In this document: piece by piece, positions 9,794 to 17,970 of the stretch
Layout: each line of letters begins with the position of its first letter
Position numbering within the stretch: position 1 is the stretch's first letter
DNA from: Aurantimonas aggregata
Lineage (GTDB): Bacteria > Pseudomonadota > Alphaproteobacteria > Rhizobiales > Rhizobiaceae
Direction: 5' to 3'
NCBI RefSeq assembly: GCF_010500835.1
Contig: NZ_JAAAMJ010000017.1
Span: forward strand, 1 to 64,000
DNA length: 64,000 nt
Made by a program: the position numbers and the translations under genes
The notes under the pieces: model-generated
Told to the model about the DNA's origin: nothing
What the model saw: the letters and a program-made list of their open reading frames with translations, nothing else
Database searches by the model: none

Positions 9794-10091
9794 CTTGCGG
9801 TCGCTCCGTCCGGTCGGCGCCGCCAGGGCGTGTCCGGGACGGCCGCTGTCCGAGTTGGGGCCAGATGAATTCCGGAGGGCGGCAATGCAATGCCATCCCT
9901 GGCATTGCTCGACAGTTGGATTCGACGGCGATCGGGAATCGCAAGTGACGCCTTCGCGACCACAACGGCTTCGGCGTACCGAAAACACTCAGCACCATCA
10001 GCACCTTGGCGACGTCACGGAGATGTTACTGAGGCCGTATAGGCAGCCCCCCCTGACTGTCCTAACGCAGTCTTTTCAGGGGGCACCACCA
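9794..10091. other. Upstream region of the autotransporter with a tight hairpin
   Basis: No gene was recognised here. A perfect 9-bp stem with a four-base loop (GCAATGCCA, 9887-9895, with TGGCATTGC, 9900-9908) stands 184 bases before the autotransporter start. It has no T-run and could be an operator or an mRNA leader structure. The last part of the region (about 9960-10091) is less GC-rich and probably holds the promoter. Confidence 0.4.
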
Positions 10092-13000
10092 TTGTCTAAC
10101 ATCGAGAAGCTCGAGCTCTCGACGGCACTCGCCGTCTTGCTCACCGTCTGTCCTTCCATCGCCCTGGCGCAGGAAGCGTATCTGAACAAAGATGTCCCGG
10201 CGTTCATGGACACCGGGTATTCCAACGAACGCAACGACCCGCGCTATGCGACCAAGGAAACCAACGCAGGGGTGCGGCTGCTCAGCGGCTTCCTGGAAAT
10301 CTGGGAACCACGGACGCCCTATGTCGATGCCGACAACGCGATCGGTGCCGGTTACGGGTTTCCCGCCGTTCCGAAGACCGACTGGGACGGCATTCCCGGC
10401 AGCGCGACGGATGGCCGGATCCTGAACCAGGCCGTCCACGACCACAACATCCAGTACGTCATCGACATCACGCGCGATCGCACCGACCAGGAAGCGACCG
10501 ACGCCTATCTCGATGACCGCCGGGCCAAGGGTTACAGCGTCCTGAACGGACTTGGGCCGCTCCAGGAAGCCTGGGTCAAGGGCAGCAAGCAGTACACGAC
10601 GATTCTCGGCGTCGCCGACGATGCCACCACCGTCAAGTATGACGACAAGGGCAACAACAACGGCGAAGGCTGGTGGGAAGGCAACGAGGATCTCGGCATC
10701 GCCGTCGAACTCGTCGGCCGGATGGGCTATCACGCCTCGACCGAGCCGACGAAGCGCTATTTCAAATATGCCCGCCCCTGGCGCTGGTCGGACGCGGTAT
10801 CCGTCGTGCCGTCGCTGGAGCCCGCCAAGAGCACGACGCCCGTCAGGGACGGCGGCTTTCCGAGCGGTCATACCGCAGAAGGCTGGCGCGACACGCTCGC
10901 CCTTGCCTACATGGTTCCGCAACGCTTCCAGGAACTCGTGACGCGCGGCGTGTCGATGGGCGACAGCCGCATCCTCGCCGGCATGCACTCGCCGCTCGAC
11001 GTCATCGGCGGCCGCATGCTCGGTACCGCCGCCGTGGTCTACAACCTCAACCGCGCCAATGGCGACGAGGGCTTCAACTGGCAGGACCTGAAGCACGACG
11101 CCTATGAGCAGGCGCAGGCCTGGCTGATGAAGGAGACCGGTTCCGCGACGGCGTCCGATCTCTATGTCGCCGCCCATGACGGGGACCTGTCGGTCGACCG
11201 CTTCGCCGACCGCGAGGCCAACGCCGCCTATGTCGCCGAGCGCCTCACCTACGGCTTCGCGCCGATCGGCGCCACCGACAAGCCGATGCACGTTCCCAAG
11301 GGCGCCGAAGTCCTTCTGGAAACCCGCATGCCCTATCTGACCGCGGACCAGCGCCGCGCGGTCCTGGCGACGACGGGCCTGCCTTCGGGGCTGCCGGTGA
11401 TGGACGATCCGGAGGGCTACGGCCGTCTCAACCTGTTCGCCGCGGCCGACGGCTACGGCGCCTTCCCGGAAGACGTCACCGTCACCATGGACAAGAGCCT
11501 CGACGGCTTCAACGCCTTCGACGCCTGGCGCAACGACATCAGCGGCGCCGGCAAGCTGACCAAGGACGGCACCGGCACGCTGATGCTGACCGGCCTCAAC
11601 ACCTATTCCGGCGGCACCCGCGTCGGCGGCGGCATGCTCGTCGGCACCAGTGGCCAGGCCTTCGGCACCGGCGACATCCAGATCGACGCGACGGGTCAGC
11701 TGGCGGTCAACACCCTCGTCGACAGCAGGATGGCCAACGACGTCGCCGGCACCGGCAGCTTCGACAAGCGCGGCACGGGCAATCTCGTCTATACCGGCGA
11801 CGGCTCGCAGTTCACCGGTAAGACGCTCGTCAGCGGCGGACGCTTCTCCGTCGACGGCTCCTGGGGCGGGGCATTCAACGTCGAAAGCGGCGCTGTCCTG
11901 GGTGGCACCGGCACGGTCGGCAGCGTGACGCTCAACAAGGGCAGCCGTCTGTCGCCGGGCAACTCGATCGGCACGATCACCGTCAATGGTGACCTGTCGC
12001 TCGCCGCCGGGTCCACCTACGACCTGGAACTTGCCAGCAACGGCAGCTCCGACCGCACCATCGTCAGCGGCACCGCCGCGATCGACGGCGCGACACTCAA
12101 CGCCATCGTCCTCGATCGCACGGTCAGCTATGCGGCGGGACAGCGCTACAGCTTCCTCACCGCGGGCAACGTGACCGGGGAATTCGCCAGCCTGCTGATC
12201 GACTCGGCGTTCATCGACTCGAAGCTCTTCTACACGCCGACCGACGTGACGCTGCGCCTGTCCACATGGAGCGGCAAGGCCTTTGTCACGGCGGCTGAGA
12301 CCGCCAACCAGCGCGCCGCAGCCACAGGGCTCGACGCGCTCGACCAGACGGCGGGATCCGATAGCCTCGCCCTCTACAATGCCGTCCTGTTCATGAACGA
12401 AGCCGAAGCCCGCGACGCCTTCGATCAGGTCTCGGGCGAGTTGCACGCCAGCGTCCAGTCGGCGCTGCTCTCCAACTCCCGGATCGTCAGCGACACGGTC
12501 TTCGACCGCATGAGCGCGGGCAATACCGGCTTCTGGACGTCGGGCTACGGCGCCCTCGGCCAGTTCGACGGCAACGACAACACCGCCTCCTACGATCTGG
12601 ACGGCGGCGGCGTCTTCGTGGGCGGCGACGGCCAGGTCGCGGACAACCTGCTTCTCGGCCTGATGACCGGCTGGGGACGCTCGTCCCTCGACAGCGGCGG
12701 CAGCGTCGGCTCGGCCGACATCGACAGCTATCATGTCGGCATCTACGGCAGCACCGGTATCGGCCAGCTGTCGTTCAAGGCGGGTGCGGCCTACAGCTTC
12801 AGCCAGGTCGACACGAAACGCTCGCTCGGCTTCGGCGGCTTCTCGGATGAGCTGGAGGCCGACTACGATGCCGGGGTGACGCAGTTCTTCGGCGAGGCCA
12901 GCTACGGCATCGCATTGAGCGAAACCACGGAACTGGCGCCCTTCGCCAATCTGTCGCATGCGATCTTGTCGACGGACGACTTCTCCGAAACCGGCGGGGC

Positions 13001-13346
13001 CGCGGCTCTTTCGGCGACCGACAGCGACGCTCAGGTCACCTTCACCACGGTGGGTCTGAGGGCTTCGGGAGATTTCGATCTCGCAGGCACCGCGTTGACT
13101 GTCGACGCCATGGCCGGCTGGCAGCATGCCTTTGGTGATCTGGCGCCGGAGACCCTTGTGGCGTTCTCCGATGGCGGCAACTTCGCCGTCGAGGGCGCGC
13201 CGATCGGCCGCGATGCGGCGAAGGTCTCCCTCGGCGTCGGCATGAAACTCAGCGACAGCGCTGACTTCGGCGTGTCCTATCACGGCGAGTTCTCCGGCGA
13301 TGCGTCGGAAAACCAGGCGCGGGCGGACTTCACCTTCCGCTTCTGA
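10092..13346 (+). CDS. Autotransporter with an N-terminal PAP2-family acid phosphatase passenger
   Basis: A 1084-residue secreted protein. After a signal peptide (about 28 residues, ending SIALA-QEA) comes a class A acid phosphatase/PAP2 domain with all three signature motifs: K-x6-RP (KRYFKYARP), PSGH (GGFPSGHTAEGW) and SR-x5-H-x3-D (SRILAGMHSPLD). Two autotransporter-associated beta repeats follow (GTGTLMLTGLNTYSGGT and GTGNLVYTGDGSQFTG), and the last 280 residues form the beta-barrel, ending in a terminal Phe (FTFRF). The start is TTG at 10092 with AGGGGG about nine bases upstream; ATG 10023 in frame has no proper spacing. It probably displays a phosphomonoesterase on the cell surface to release phosphate, although no Pho box was seen upstream. 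Confidence 0.9.
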   Translation: MSNIEKLELSTALAVLLTVCPSIALAQEAYLNKDVPAFMDTGYSNERNDPRYATKETNAGVRLLSGFLEIWEPRTPYVDADNAIGAGYGFPAVPKTDWDGIPGSATDGRILNQAVHDHNIQYVIDITRDRTDQEATDAYLDDRRAKGYSVLNGLGPLQEAWVKGSKQYTTILGVADDATTVKYDDKGNNNGEGWWEGNEDLGIAVELVGRMGYHASTEPTKRYFKYARPWRWSDAVSVVPSLEPAKSTTPVRDGGFPSGHTAEGWRDTLALAYMVPQRFQELVTRGVSMGDSRILAGMHSPLDVIGGRMLGTAAVVYNLNRANGDEGFNWQDLKHDAYEQAQAWLMKETGSATASDLYVAAHDGDLSVDRFADREANAAYVAERLTYGFAPIGATDKPMHVPKGAEVLLETRMPYLTADQRRAVLATTGLPSGLPVMDDPEGYGRLNLFAAADGYGAFPEDVTVTMDKSLDGFNAFDAWRNDISGAGKLTKDGTGTLMLTGLNTYSGGTRVGGGMLVGTSGQAFGTGDIQIDATGQLAVNTLVDSRMANDVAGTGSFDKRGTGNLVYTGDGSQFTGKTLVSGGRFSVDGSWGGAFNVESGAVLGGTGTVGSVTLNKGSRLSPGNSIGTITVNGDLSLAAGSTYDLELASNGSSDRTIVSGTAAIDGATLNAIVLDRTVSYAAGQRYSFLTAGNVTGEFASLLIDSAFIDSKLFYTPTDVTLRLSTWSGKAFVTAAETANQRAAATGLDALDQTAGSDSLALYNAVLFMNEAEARDAFDQVSGELHASVQSALLSNSRIVSDTVFDRMSAGNTGFWTSGYGALGQFDGNDNTASYDLDGGGVFVGGDGQVADNLLLGLMTGWGRSSLDSGGSVGSADIDSYHVGIYGSTGIGQLSFKAGAAYSFSQVDTKRSLGFGGFSDELEADYDAGVTQFFGEASYGIALSETTELAPFANLSHAILSTDDFSETGGAAALSATDSDAQVTFTTVGLRASGDFDLAGTALTVDAMAGWQHAFGDLAPETLVAFSDGGNFAVEGAPIGRDAAKVSLGVGMKLSDSADFGVSYHGEFSGDASENQARADFTFRF

Positions 13347-13360
13347 TGCAGCAAGCAGAG

Positions 13361-13396
13361 GAGACCCCGGGAATCGTGTCTCGGGGTCTCTTCGTT
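13361..13396 (+). terminator. Rho-independent terminator after the autotransporter
   Basis: GAGACCCCG (13361-13369) and CGGGGTCTC (13382-13390) form a perfect 9-bp stem with a 12-base loop, followed by TTCGTTT. It starts 14 bases after the stop codon. Confidence 0.8.
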
Positions 13397-13542
13397 TCGG
13401 CCGGCCGGCCGGCGGACTGCTGGCCGGCCGTCTTGAACTTTCATGACCTAGCCGCGCGCGCTAGCGCCTGCGGTACGGGCAGCCAAGGCCCCGGGGCCAG
13501 CGTGTCGCCATCGGCGACCCTGAGACGCCTGGGCGCTCGGGT

Positions 13543-13695
13543 TCAGTCCAACAGCCAGAAGACCGTCCCGAACACCGCCACGAAGACCGCGATGGTGGCG
13601 ACCATGCGGATGGTGCCGGCGGTCATGTTGGCGCTGAAGATGAAGTCCAGGAAGGCCGGCCAAGGCTTGTCCTGGCGCTGGGGATTCTCGTCCAT
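13543..13695 (-). CDS. Small single-span membrane protein (50 residues)
   Basis: A 50-codon ORF with a well-placed GGAG eight bases before its ATG. The N-terminal half is polar (MDENPQRQDKPW) and the C-terminal half is one hydrophobic span (MVATIAVFVAVFGTVFWLL). The layout recalls small accessory subunits of respiratory complexes, but no family was recognised. It lies antisense between the PAP2 autotransporter and the haloperoxidase, convergent with the former and divergent from the latter. Calling it a gene rests on the ribosome-binding site and the clean membrane segment. Confidence 0.55.
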   Translation of the reverse strand: MDENPQRQDKPWPAFLDFIFSANMTAGTIRMVATIAVFVAVFGTVFWLLD

Positions 13696-14052
13696 GGTCG
13701 CTCCGTCTCATTGGTGCCGTCGAAGGCTTGTCCGCGACGTTCTCTATCGAGGTTTGGCGACAAGCGCCAAGCGACGTCGCCGGGCACAGCATTGGCGCGC
13801 CATACAGAAGCCAGCCGGACGCGTGGCCGTGCGAGAGCGACCGCCGAACCGAGCTGTCCTCTTCTGTTGTCCTCGCGCAAACTCCCGCATCTTACATGTC
13901 GTTATCTCCAACATATTCTAAGTAAAACGTATACTTCTGGTGTGACGTAGAAGCTATTCCGAAGATGATCGGCGTGCGTACGTGATCCTGGTTCGCACTT
14001 GTTGAAAGGCGAGCAACACGCATCGTCCATTCACTCTGACAGGATTTGCGCC
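13696..14052. other. Divergent intergenic region upstream of the haloperoxidase
   Basis: No gene was recognised in this 357-base gap. An AT-rich island at about 13890-13950 stands out from the GC-rich surroundings and probably holds the haloperoxidase promoter. I could not assign -35/-10 boxes or an operator with confidence. Confidence 0.35.
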
Positions 14053-16065
14053 ATGACCAACACGCTCGGTATTCCCCGGCCCGATTGTCATTCCCGCCGT
14101 ACGCGGTCTTCAGAACGACGCGCTTCGCTGGCGGAACTCGCCAGCAGACGCGGCGCCGGCGTCACGTCGCCCAATGGCGAAGAGACAGGCTTCGGCGCGG
14201 GCAGGCTAGCCAATTACCACAAGTCCTTGCCCCATGACGTGCTGGGCCGCGTCCATGCCCCGACCTATCAGGCAATGGTGGCCGCGCTGACCAGCGGCGA
14301 CGCCGGATCGCTCGAGACGCTTCCCATCGGCGCCAATCGATCGAATGCCGGACCGTTCACGGAAACCAATCCCCCGCAATACGCCGAGTATCCCGGCGGC
14401 GCGCCGGGGTACCGCAAGCTGACCAGCCCGCTGACGGGGCTGGTCTACGACACGCAAGGGGCCGACGCCGGCGCGCTCGCCATCGGTGCAGCGCCCGAGA
14501 TCACCAGTCCCGAATTCGCCGCCGAGATGGCCGAGCTCTACGCGATGGCGCTGCTTCGCGACAATTACTTCACCGACATCGCCACGGGTACCGGCACCGC
14601 CGCCGGCGGCATTGCGGTCCAGACCATCATCGACGCGCTGGGAAGCGTTCCGTTTCTCAACGGCAGCGTTACCGGCAAGCTGTCCCCCGCCGCTCAACGC
14701 CGCTACGAAACACGCGGAACGATCACCGACGGGAATTCCCTGTTCCGCGGCTCGACCCCGGGCTCGAAGCACGGCCACTGGGTCTCGCAATTCATGCTGA
14801 GCGGAAACTCCAACGATTCCCCCGCCGGAAAATTCGTCAACCTCGACGGAACGGTTGCGCCCGAGAACGGCGCCGGCCCGGACTTCCGCGGCATCTGCGC
14901 CGAAGTCGACCACAATGACGGGTTCGTGTTCTTCGGCACCCAGATCATCGACCAGCGCTCGATCGTCGCGCAGCCGTGCGTCGATTACCTGACCAGCTGG
15001 GCGACGTGGCTGGACGCTCAGAATGGCGTGGACGGCAACAATTTCGACATCTTCCTCGGCCGGCGCCGCTATCTGACGACGCCGCGGGACATCGCGACCT
15101 ACGTCCACTACGACGCGCTCTACCAGGCTTACCTCGTCGCCTGCCTGATGATGGCAAACGACGGCCGCAGCTTTCCCAAGGATCGCGGCATGCCGGAAAC
15201 GCGCAGCAGCACGCGCAGCGCCTTCGCCTCGTTCGGCGGGCCGCACATCCTCAGCCTGGTGACAGAAGTCGCCACCCGCGCGCTGAAAGCCGTATGGCGG
15301 CAGAAATGGATGCATCACCGGCGCATGCGCCCGGAAGTCGCCGCAGCATTGATTACGCTTCATGCCGCCGATCCAGACCATCTCGGCCATGGGGACGTGG
15401 CGGACCGGGTTGGCATGCTGAGGGGGGCGATTCCCGCCTCCCTGCTGACCGCCATCGCCGCGCACAACCTGGAACAGAACGGCGCCAGCCGCATCAAGCC
15501 AAAGGCTCCGCCTCCAGAGGGTTTCCCGACCATCCAGGACAGCGCGAACTATCTCCTGCCGATGGCCTTCCCGGAGGGCTCGCCGACCCACCCCGCCTAC
15601 GGAGCAGGCCACGCGACGGTGGCCGGCGCCTGCGTCACCATGCTGAAGGCCTTCTTCGAGATGTTCGAGGCCGACGGCGTGACCGAAAGAGCCTGGCCCT
15701 GGCCTGTCTTCATGCCCACGTTCTCGAACGGCAACCAGAACGAGGGTGGCGAACTGGTCCCGGCCTCCGATGCCGCCGGCTACACGGTGCAGGGCGAACT
15801 CGACAAGCTGGCGATGAACATCGCGAATGCCCGCAACATGGCAGGCGTCCATTATTATACGGACTATTACGAGTCGCTGCGTCTCGGCGAACGCGTCGCG
15901 GTGTCGATCATCGAGGAGCAGCTCTCGCTCTATGACGAGCCGGTCTCGATGAGCTTCACCACCTTCGACGGCGAGCCGATCCGCATCACGTCGAACGGTG
16001 ACAGCGCGCGGGTGATCGTCGACGGGTCGCATGCCGCCGACTGGTACGAGCGCTACGCAAGCTGA
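14053..16065 (+). CDS. Vanadium-dependent haloperoxidase (bromoperoxidase-like)
   Basis: A 670-residue enzyme expected to use vanadate and hydrogen peroxide to oxidise bromide or iodide to hypohalous acid. The vanadate-binding core is visible: K-x7-RP as KWMHHRRMRPE, the phosphate-pocket loop HPAYGAGHATVAGA (catalytic His at about residue 520) and R-x5-H-x3-D as RNMAGVHYYTD. The size and these motifs fit the algal/cyanobacterial bromoperoxidase branch rather than fungal chloroperoxidases. Ala replaces the Ser of the usual PSGH. There is no obvious signal peptide; the first 40 residues are Arg-rich and variable. AGGA lies about eleven bases before the ATG. It is convergent with a DUF1289 gene. 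Confidence 0.88.
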   Translation: MTNTLGIPRPDCHSRRTRSSERRASLAELASRRGAGVTSPNGEETGFGAGRLANYHKSLPHDVLGRVHAPTYQAMVAALTSGDAGSLETLPIGANRSNAGPFTETNPPQYAEYPGGAPGYRKLTSPLTGLVYDTQGADAGALAIGAAPEITSPEFAAEMAELYAMALLRDNYFTDIATGTGTAAGGIAVQTIIDALGSVPFLNGSVTGKLSPAAQRRYETRGTITDGNSLFRGSTPGSKHGHWVSQFMLSGNSNDSPAGKFVNLDGTVAPENGAGPDFRGICAEVDHNDGFVFFGTQIIDQRSIVAQPCVDYLTSWATWLDAQNGVDGNNFDIFLGRRRYLTTPRDIATYVHYDALYQAYLVACLMMANDGRSFPKDRGMPETRSSTRSAFASFGGPHILSLVTEVATRALKAVWRQKWMHHRRMRPEVAAALITLHAADPDHLGHGDVADRVGMLRGAIPASLLTAIAAHNLEQNGASRIKPKAPPPEGFPTIQDSANYLLPMAFPEGSPTHPAYGAGHATVAGACVTMLKAFFEMFEADGVTERAWPWPVFMPTFSNGNQNEGGELVPASDAAGYTVQGELDKLAMNIANARNMAGVHYYTDYYESLRLGERVAVSIIEEQLSLYDEPVSMSFTTFDGEPIRITSNGDSARVIVDGSHAADWYERYAS

Positions 16066-16084
16066 GCGGGCCCCGCGTCGGCGC

Positions 16085-16357
16085 TCAGGCGTCGGCGCGG
16101 GTCTCCAGCCGGTCGAGCGGACAGGGCACGTCCTTCTTGTCGCATTTGCGCCGGTAGACATGTGCCCAGCGGTCGGTGCGGGTGCCGAGGCGCGCGATGA
16201 GTTCGCGGAAGAACGCCTTCTTCGCTTCCTTGCCGCCGAGGCGCTTGAAGGATTTCTTCTCGGGCTTGGTCATGCCGCAGCCGATGCACTGGCCGGCGTC
16301 GCGGTATTTGCAGATGTCGATGCAGGGGGACGGCGCGTCGCGCCAACGCTTGGCCAA
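16085..16357 (-). CDS. DUF1289 protein, predicted Fe-S/metal-binding (copy 1)
   Basis: A 90-residue cytoplasmic protein with the DUF1289 (COG3313) cysteine pattern C-x3-C-x7-C-x2-C (CIDICKYRDAGQCIGC), then a basic helix and a terminal C-x6-C (KCDKKDVPC). The start chosen is TTG at 16355-16357, because AGGAG lies about eight bases upstream. An ATG at 16415-16417 in frame lacks a ribosome-binding site. It diverges from an unknown gene across a region with RirA-like and Irr-like boxes, which hints at iron control. The biochemical role of the family is unknown. Confidence 0.75.
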   Translation of the reverse strand: MAKRWRDAPSPCIDICKYRDAGQCIGCGMTKPEKKSFKRLGGKEAKKAFFRELIARLGTRTDRWAHVYRRKCDKKDVPCPLDRLETRADA

Positions 16358-16445
16358 GAGCCGGGCTCCTAAGGATTCTGGGGGTCGGCGTGCCGCGCGG
16401 AATGTCGCGCTTTGCATTCGCTTTGACCGCTGCTATGAAGATACA

Positions 16446-16460
16446 TGACAGCCGCTGTCA
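16446..16460. promoter_or_regulatory. Candidate RirA box (iron-responsive operator)
   Basis: TGACAGCCGCTGTCA is a perfect palindrome fitting the TGA-N9-TCA iron-responsive operator described for the rhizobial regulator RirA. It lies between the divergent DUF1289 gene and the 159-residue unknown gene, two bases before an Irr-like box. Confidence 0.5.
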
Positions 16461-16462
16461 AG

Positions 16463-16479
16463 TTTAGAATCGTTCAAAA
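16463..16479. promoter_or_regulatory. Candidate Irr box (ICE) upstream of the unknown gene
   Basis: TTTAGAATCGTTCAAAA matches the iron-control-element pattern TTTAGAA-N3-TTCTAAA, perfect in the left arm and with one mismatch in the right. It stands 33 bases before the unknown gene's ATG. Confidence 0.5.
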
Positions 16480-16512
16480 ATAGCTGATCGCGGCCGCAAC
16501 CTGCTCATCCGG

Positions 16513-16992
16513 ATGACCATGACCGCGCTTGCTGTCGACCTTCTTGCCGAGCCTTCCTCCCACGGAACAGCCCGCATTCTCGCCTTTCCCGGCGCCGCCC
16601 TGCCAGCCGGTGCGCCAGCCGCACCGTCGCTGACCACGGCGGAGCGCGAGATGCTCGACCGGCTACGCTGGTTCGCGCTGAAGAGCCGACTGGCGCCCAA
16701 GCCCGATCTGGAGCGCGCCTGCTTCCTGCTCGCCGGCGAGGACAATGTCTCGCTGGAGCGCTTCGCGACGGCGTTCTTCCGCGGGCTGGCCGACAAGGCG
16801 AGCCGCGAGATCGCGCTCTACCGCCCCGGTACCGTCAGCGTTTCCGACGACGAGATCTGGCTGCTCCGGCTGCTCGACGCGTCGGCATCGGGGCAGGATT
16901 CGGCTGCTGCCGCGCATGTGGCCTGGCGGGTGCGGCCCGAGGCGCGGCGCTGGATGCGCTTCCTCGCCGGCTCGCTCGCCCGCGCTCTTTAG
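16513..16992 (+). CDS. Hypothetical protein, probably iron-regulated
   Basis: A 159-residue, mostly helical, Arg/Leu/Ala-rich soluble protein with no recognised family. The N-terminal 35 residues are Ala/Pro-rich; the rest contains a helix pair (AEREMLDRLRWFALKSRL), a single Cys near residue 71 and conserved-looking WLLRLLDAS and RRWMRFLAGSLARAL segments. It has no signal peptide or membrane span. The ATG has no clear Shine-Dalgarno. RirA-like and Irr-like boxes lie just upstream, another Irr box covers its stop codon, and dps follows, so a role in iron or oxidative homeostasis is a reasonable guess only. Confidence 0.6.
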   Translation: MTMTALAVDLLAEPSSHGTARILAFPGAALPAGAPAAPSLTTAEREMLDRLRWFALKSRLAPKPDLERACFLLAGEDNVSLERFATAFFRGLADKASREIALYRPGTVSVSDDEIWLLRLLDASASGQDSAAAAHVAWRVRPEARRWMRFLAGSLARAL

Positions 16993-17004
16993 AAAGTTTC
17001 TAAA
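16988..17004. promoter_or_regulatory. Irr box (ICE) upstream of dps, distal copy
   Basis: TTTAGAAAGTTTCTAAA is a perfect TTTAGAA-N3-TTCTAAA inverted repeat, the consensus for the heme-responsive rhizobial regulator Irr. It overlaps the stop codon of the preceding gene and lies 87 bases before the dps ATG. Confidence 0.7.
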
Positions 17005-17046
17005 AAGTCGTCACGCCGACTTGATCCGGACCGCGCGGCGGCTTAG

Positions 17047-17063
17047 TTTGGAGTCATTCTAAG
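17047..17063. promoter_or_regulatory. Irr box (ICE) upstream of dps, proximal copy
   Basis: TTTGGAGTCATTCTAAG keeps the spacing and most bases of the Irr consensus and lies 27 bases before the dps ATG. The two boxes are 59 bases apart. Irr commonly represses iron storage and use genes under iron limitation. Confidence 0.55.
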
Positions 17064-17090
17064 AACAACGCCGCACGAAAGGATGGGTCC

Positions 17091-17573
17091 ATGGGACTGA
17101 TAGCCGCGAAGATCGAGCCGACCGCCAAGGAAGAGATCGTCGGGGGCCTGACCCAGGCCCTGGCCGAGACCTCGGTCACGACGATGAAGGCGCAGAACTT
17201 CCACTGGAACGTCACCGGCATGGCCTTCGGTCCGCTGCACGAGCTGTTCCAGGAGATCTACGAGGATCATTTCGAGGGGCAGGATACGCTCGCCGAGCGC
17301 ATCAAGCAGTTCGACGTCCATGCCGAGGGCCGCTATTCGGTCTTCCTCGAGCGCAGCGCCGTCGAGGAGCATGACGGCCGCACCGACGCCAAGACGATGA
17401 TCGAGGTGATGCTGAAGGACCAGGAGACGCTGTCGGCGACGCTTTCGGCGCTGGCTGAAGTCGCCGACCAGCATGGCGACTACGCGACCAACGATCTCGC
17501 CACCGCCCGCATCGAGGCGCACGACAAGTTCGCTTGGATGCTGCGCGCCCACCTGAAGACCACCGCGGCCTGA
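17091..17573 (+). CDS. dps: Dps-family ferritin-like DNA-protection protein
   Basis: A 160-residue member of the Dps branch of the ferritin superfamily, expected to form a 12-subunit cage that oxidises ferrous iron with peroxide and stores the ferric core. The inter-subunit ferroxidase motifs are present: NFHWNVTG (residues 36-43) and the downstream DHFEGQDTLAERI segment with its Asp and Glu ligands. The N-terminus lacks the Lys-rich DNA-binding tail of E. coli Dps, so DNA binding is uncertain. AAAGGA lies nine bases before the ATG. Two Irr-type boxes upstream indicate iron or heme control. Confidence 0.9.
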   Translation: MGLIAAKIEPTAKEEIVGGLTQALAETSVTTMKAQNFHWNVTGMAFGPLHELFQEIYEDHFEGQDTLAERIKQFDVHAEGRYSVFLERSAVEEHDGRTDAKTMIEVMLKDQETLSATLSALAEVADQHGDYATNDLATARIEAHDKFAWMLRAHLKTTAA

Positions 17574-17612
17574 TCGGCCGATCCCGGCGCGTCACCCGCG
17601 CCGTCGCCATGA

Positions 17613-17650
17613 AAAAGAGCGGGGCTGCCGAAGGGCGGCCTCGCTCTTTT
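17613..17650. terminator. Bidirectional terminator between dps and DUF1289 copy 2
   Basis: A 17-bp stem (17613-17629 with 17634-17650) containing two G-T wobble pairs closes on a GAAG loop. It has an A-run on the left and a T-run on the right, so it can terminate both convergent transcripts. Confidence 0.85.
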
Positions 17651-17661
17651 CGTTTTGGGGT

Positions 17662-17952
17662 TCAGCTTTCGAGGTCGAGCGGACAGGGCACGCCTTCGCG
17701 CTCGCATTTGCGGCGGTAGGACATCACCCAGAAGGCCGGGTTGCGGCCGGTCTCGGCGAGGCGCGCGATCAGCGTCTCGAGAAACGCCTTCTTCGCCTCG
17801 GCGCCGCCCGAATGGGGAAAGGCCTGCTTTTCCATCTGCGTCATCGAGCAGCCGACGCAGCGGCCCTGGCGCTTGTACTTGCAGATGTCGACGCAGGGCG
17901 ACGGGGCGCTGGCCCAGACCTCGTCGGCGGTCATGGTCTCTTTGATATCCAT
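17662..17952 (-). CDS. DUF1289 protein, predicted Fe-S/metal-binding (copy 2)
   Basis: A 96-residue paralogue of the copy at 16.1-16.4 kb, with the same cysteine spacing C-x3-C-x7-C-x2-C (CVDICKYKRQGRCVGC) and terminal C-x6-C (KCEREGVPC). It begins MDIKETMTADEVWASAPSPC, with ATG at 17950-17952; no strong ribosome-binding site is visible. It lies downstream of metH on the same strand, about 70 bases after its stop, with a GC hairpin between. It converges on dps. Function unknown. Confidence 0.75.
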   Translation of the reverse strand: MDIKETMTADEVWASAPSPCVDICKYKRQGRCVGCSMTQMEKQAFPHSGGAEAKKAFLETLIARLAETGRNPAFWVMSYRRKCEREGVPCPLDLES

Positions 17953-17970
17953 CGATGCTCGGGATCTGTT

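Noticed and set aside
10062-13283. Long antisense frame over the autotransporter
   Set aside because: No signal, motif or ribosome-binding site; a codon-bias shadow.
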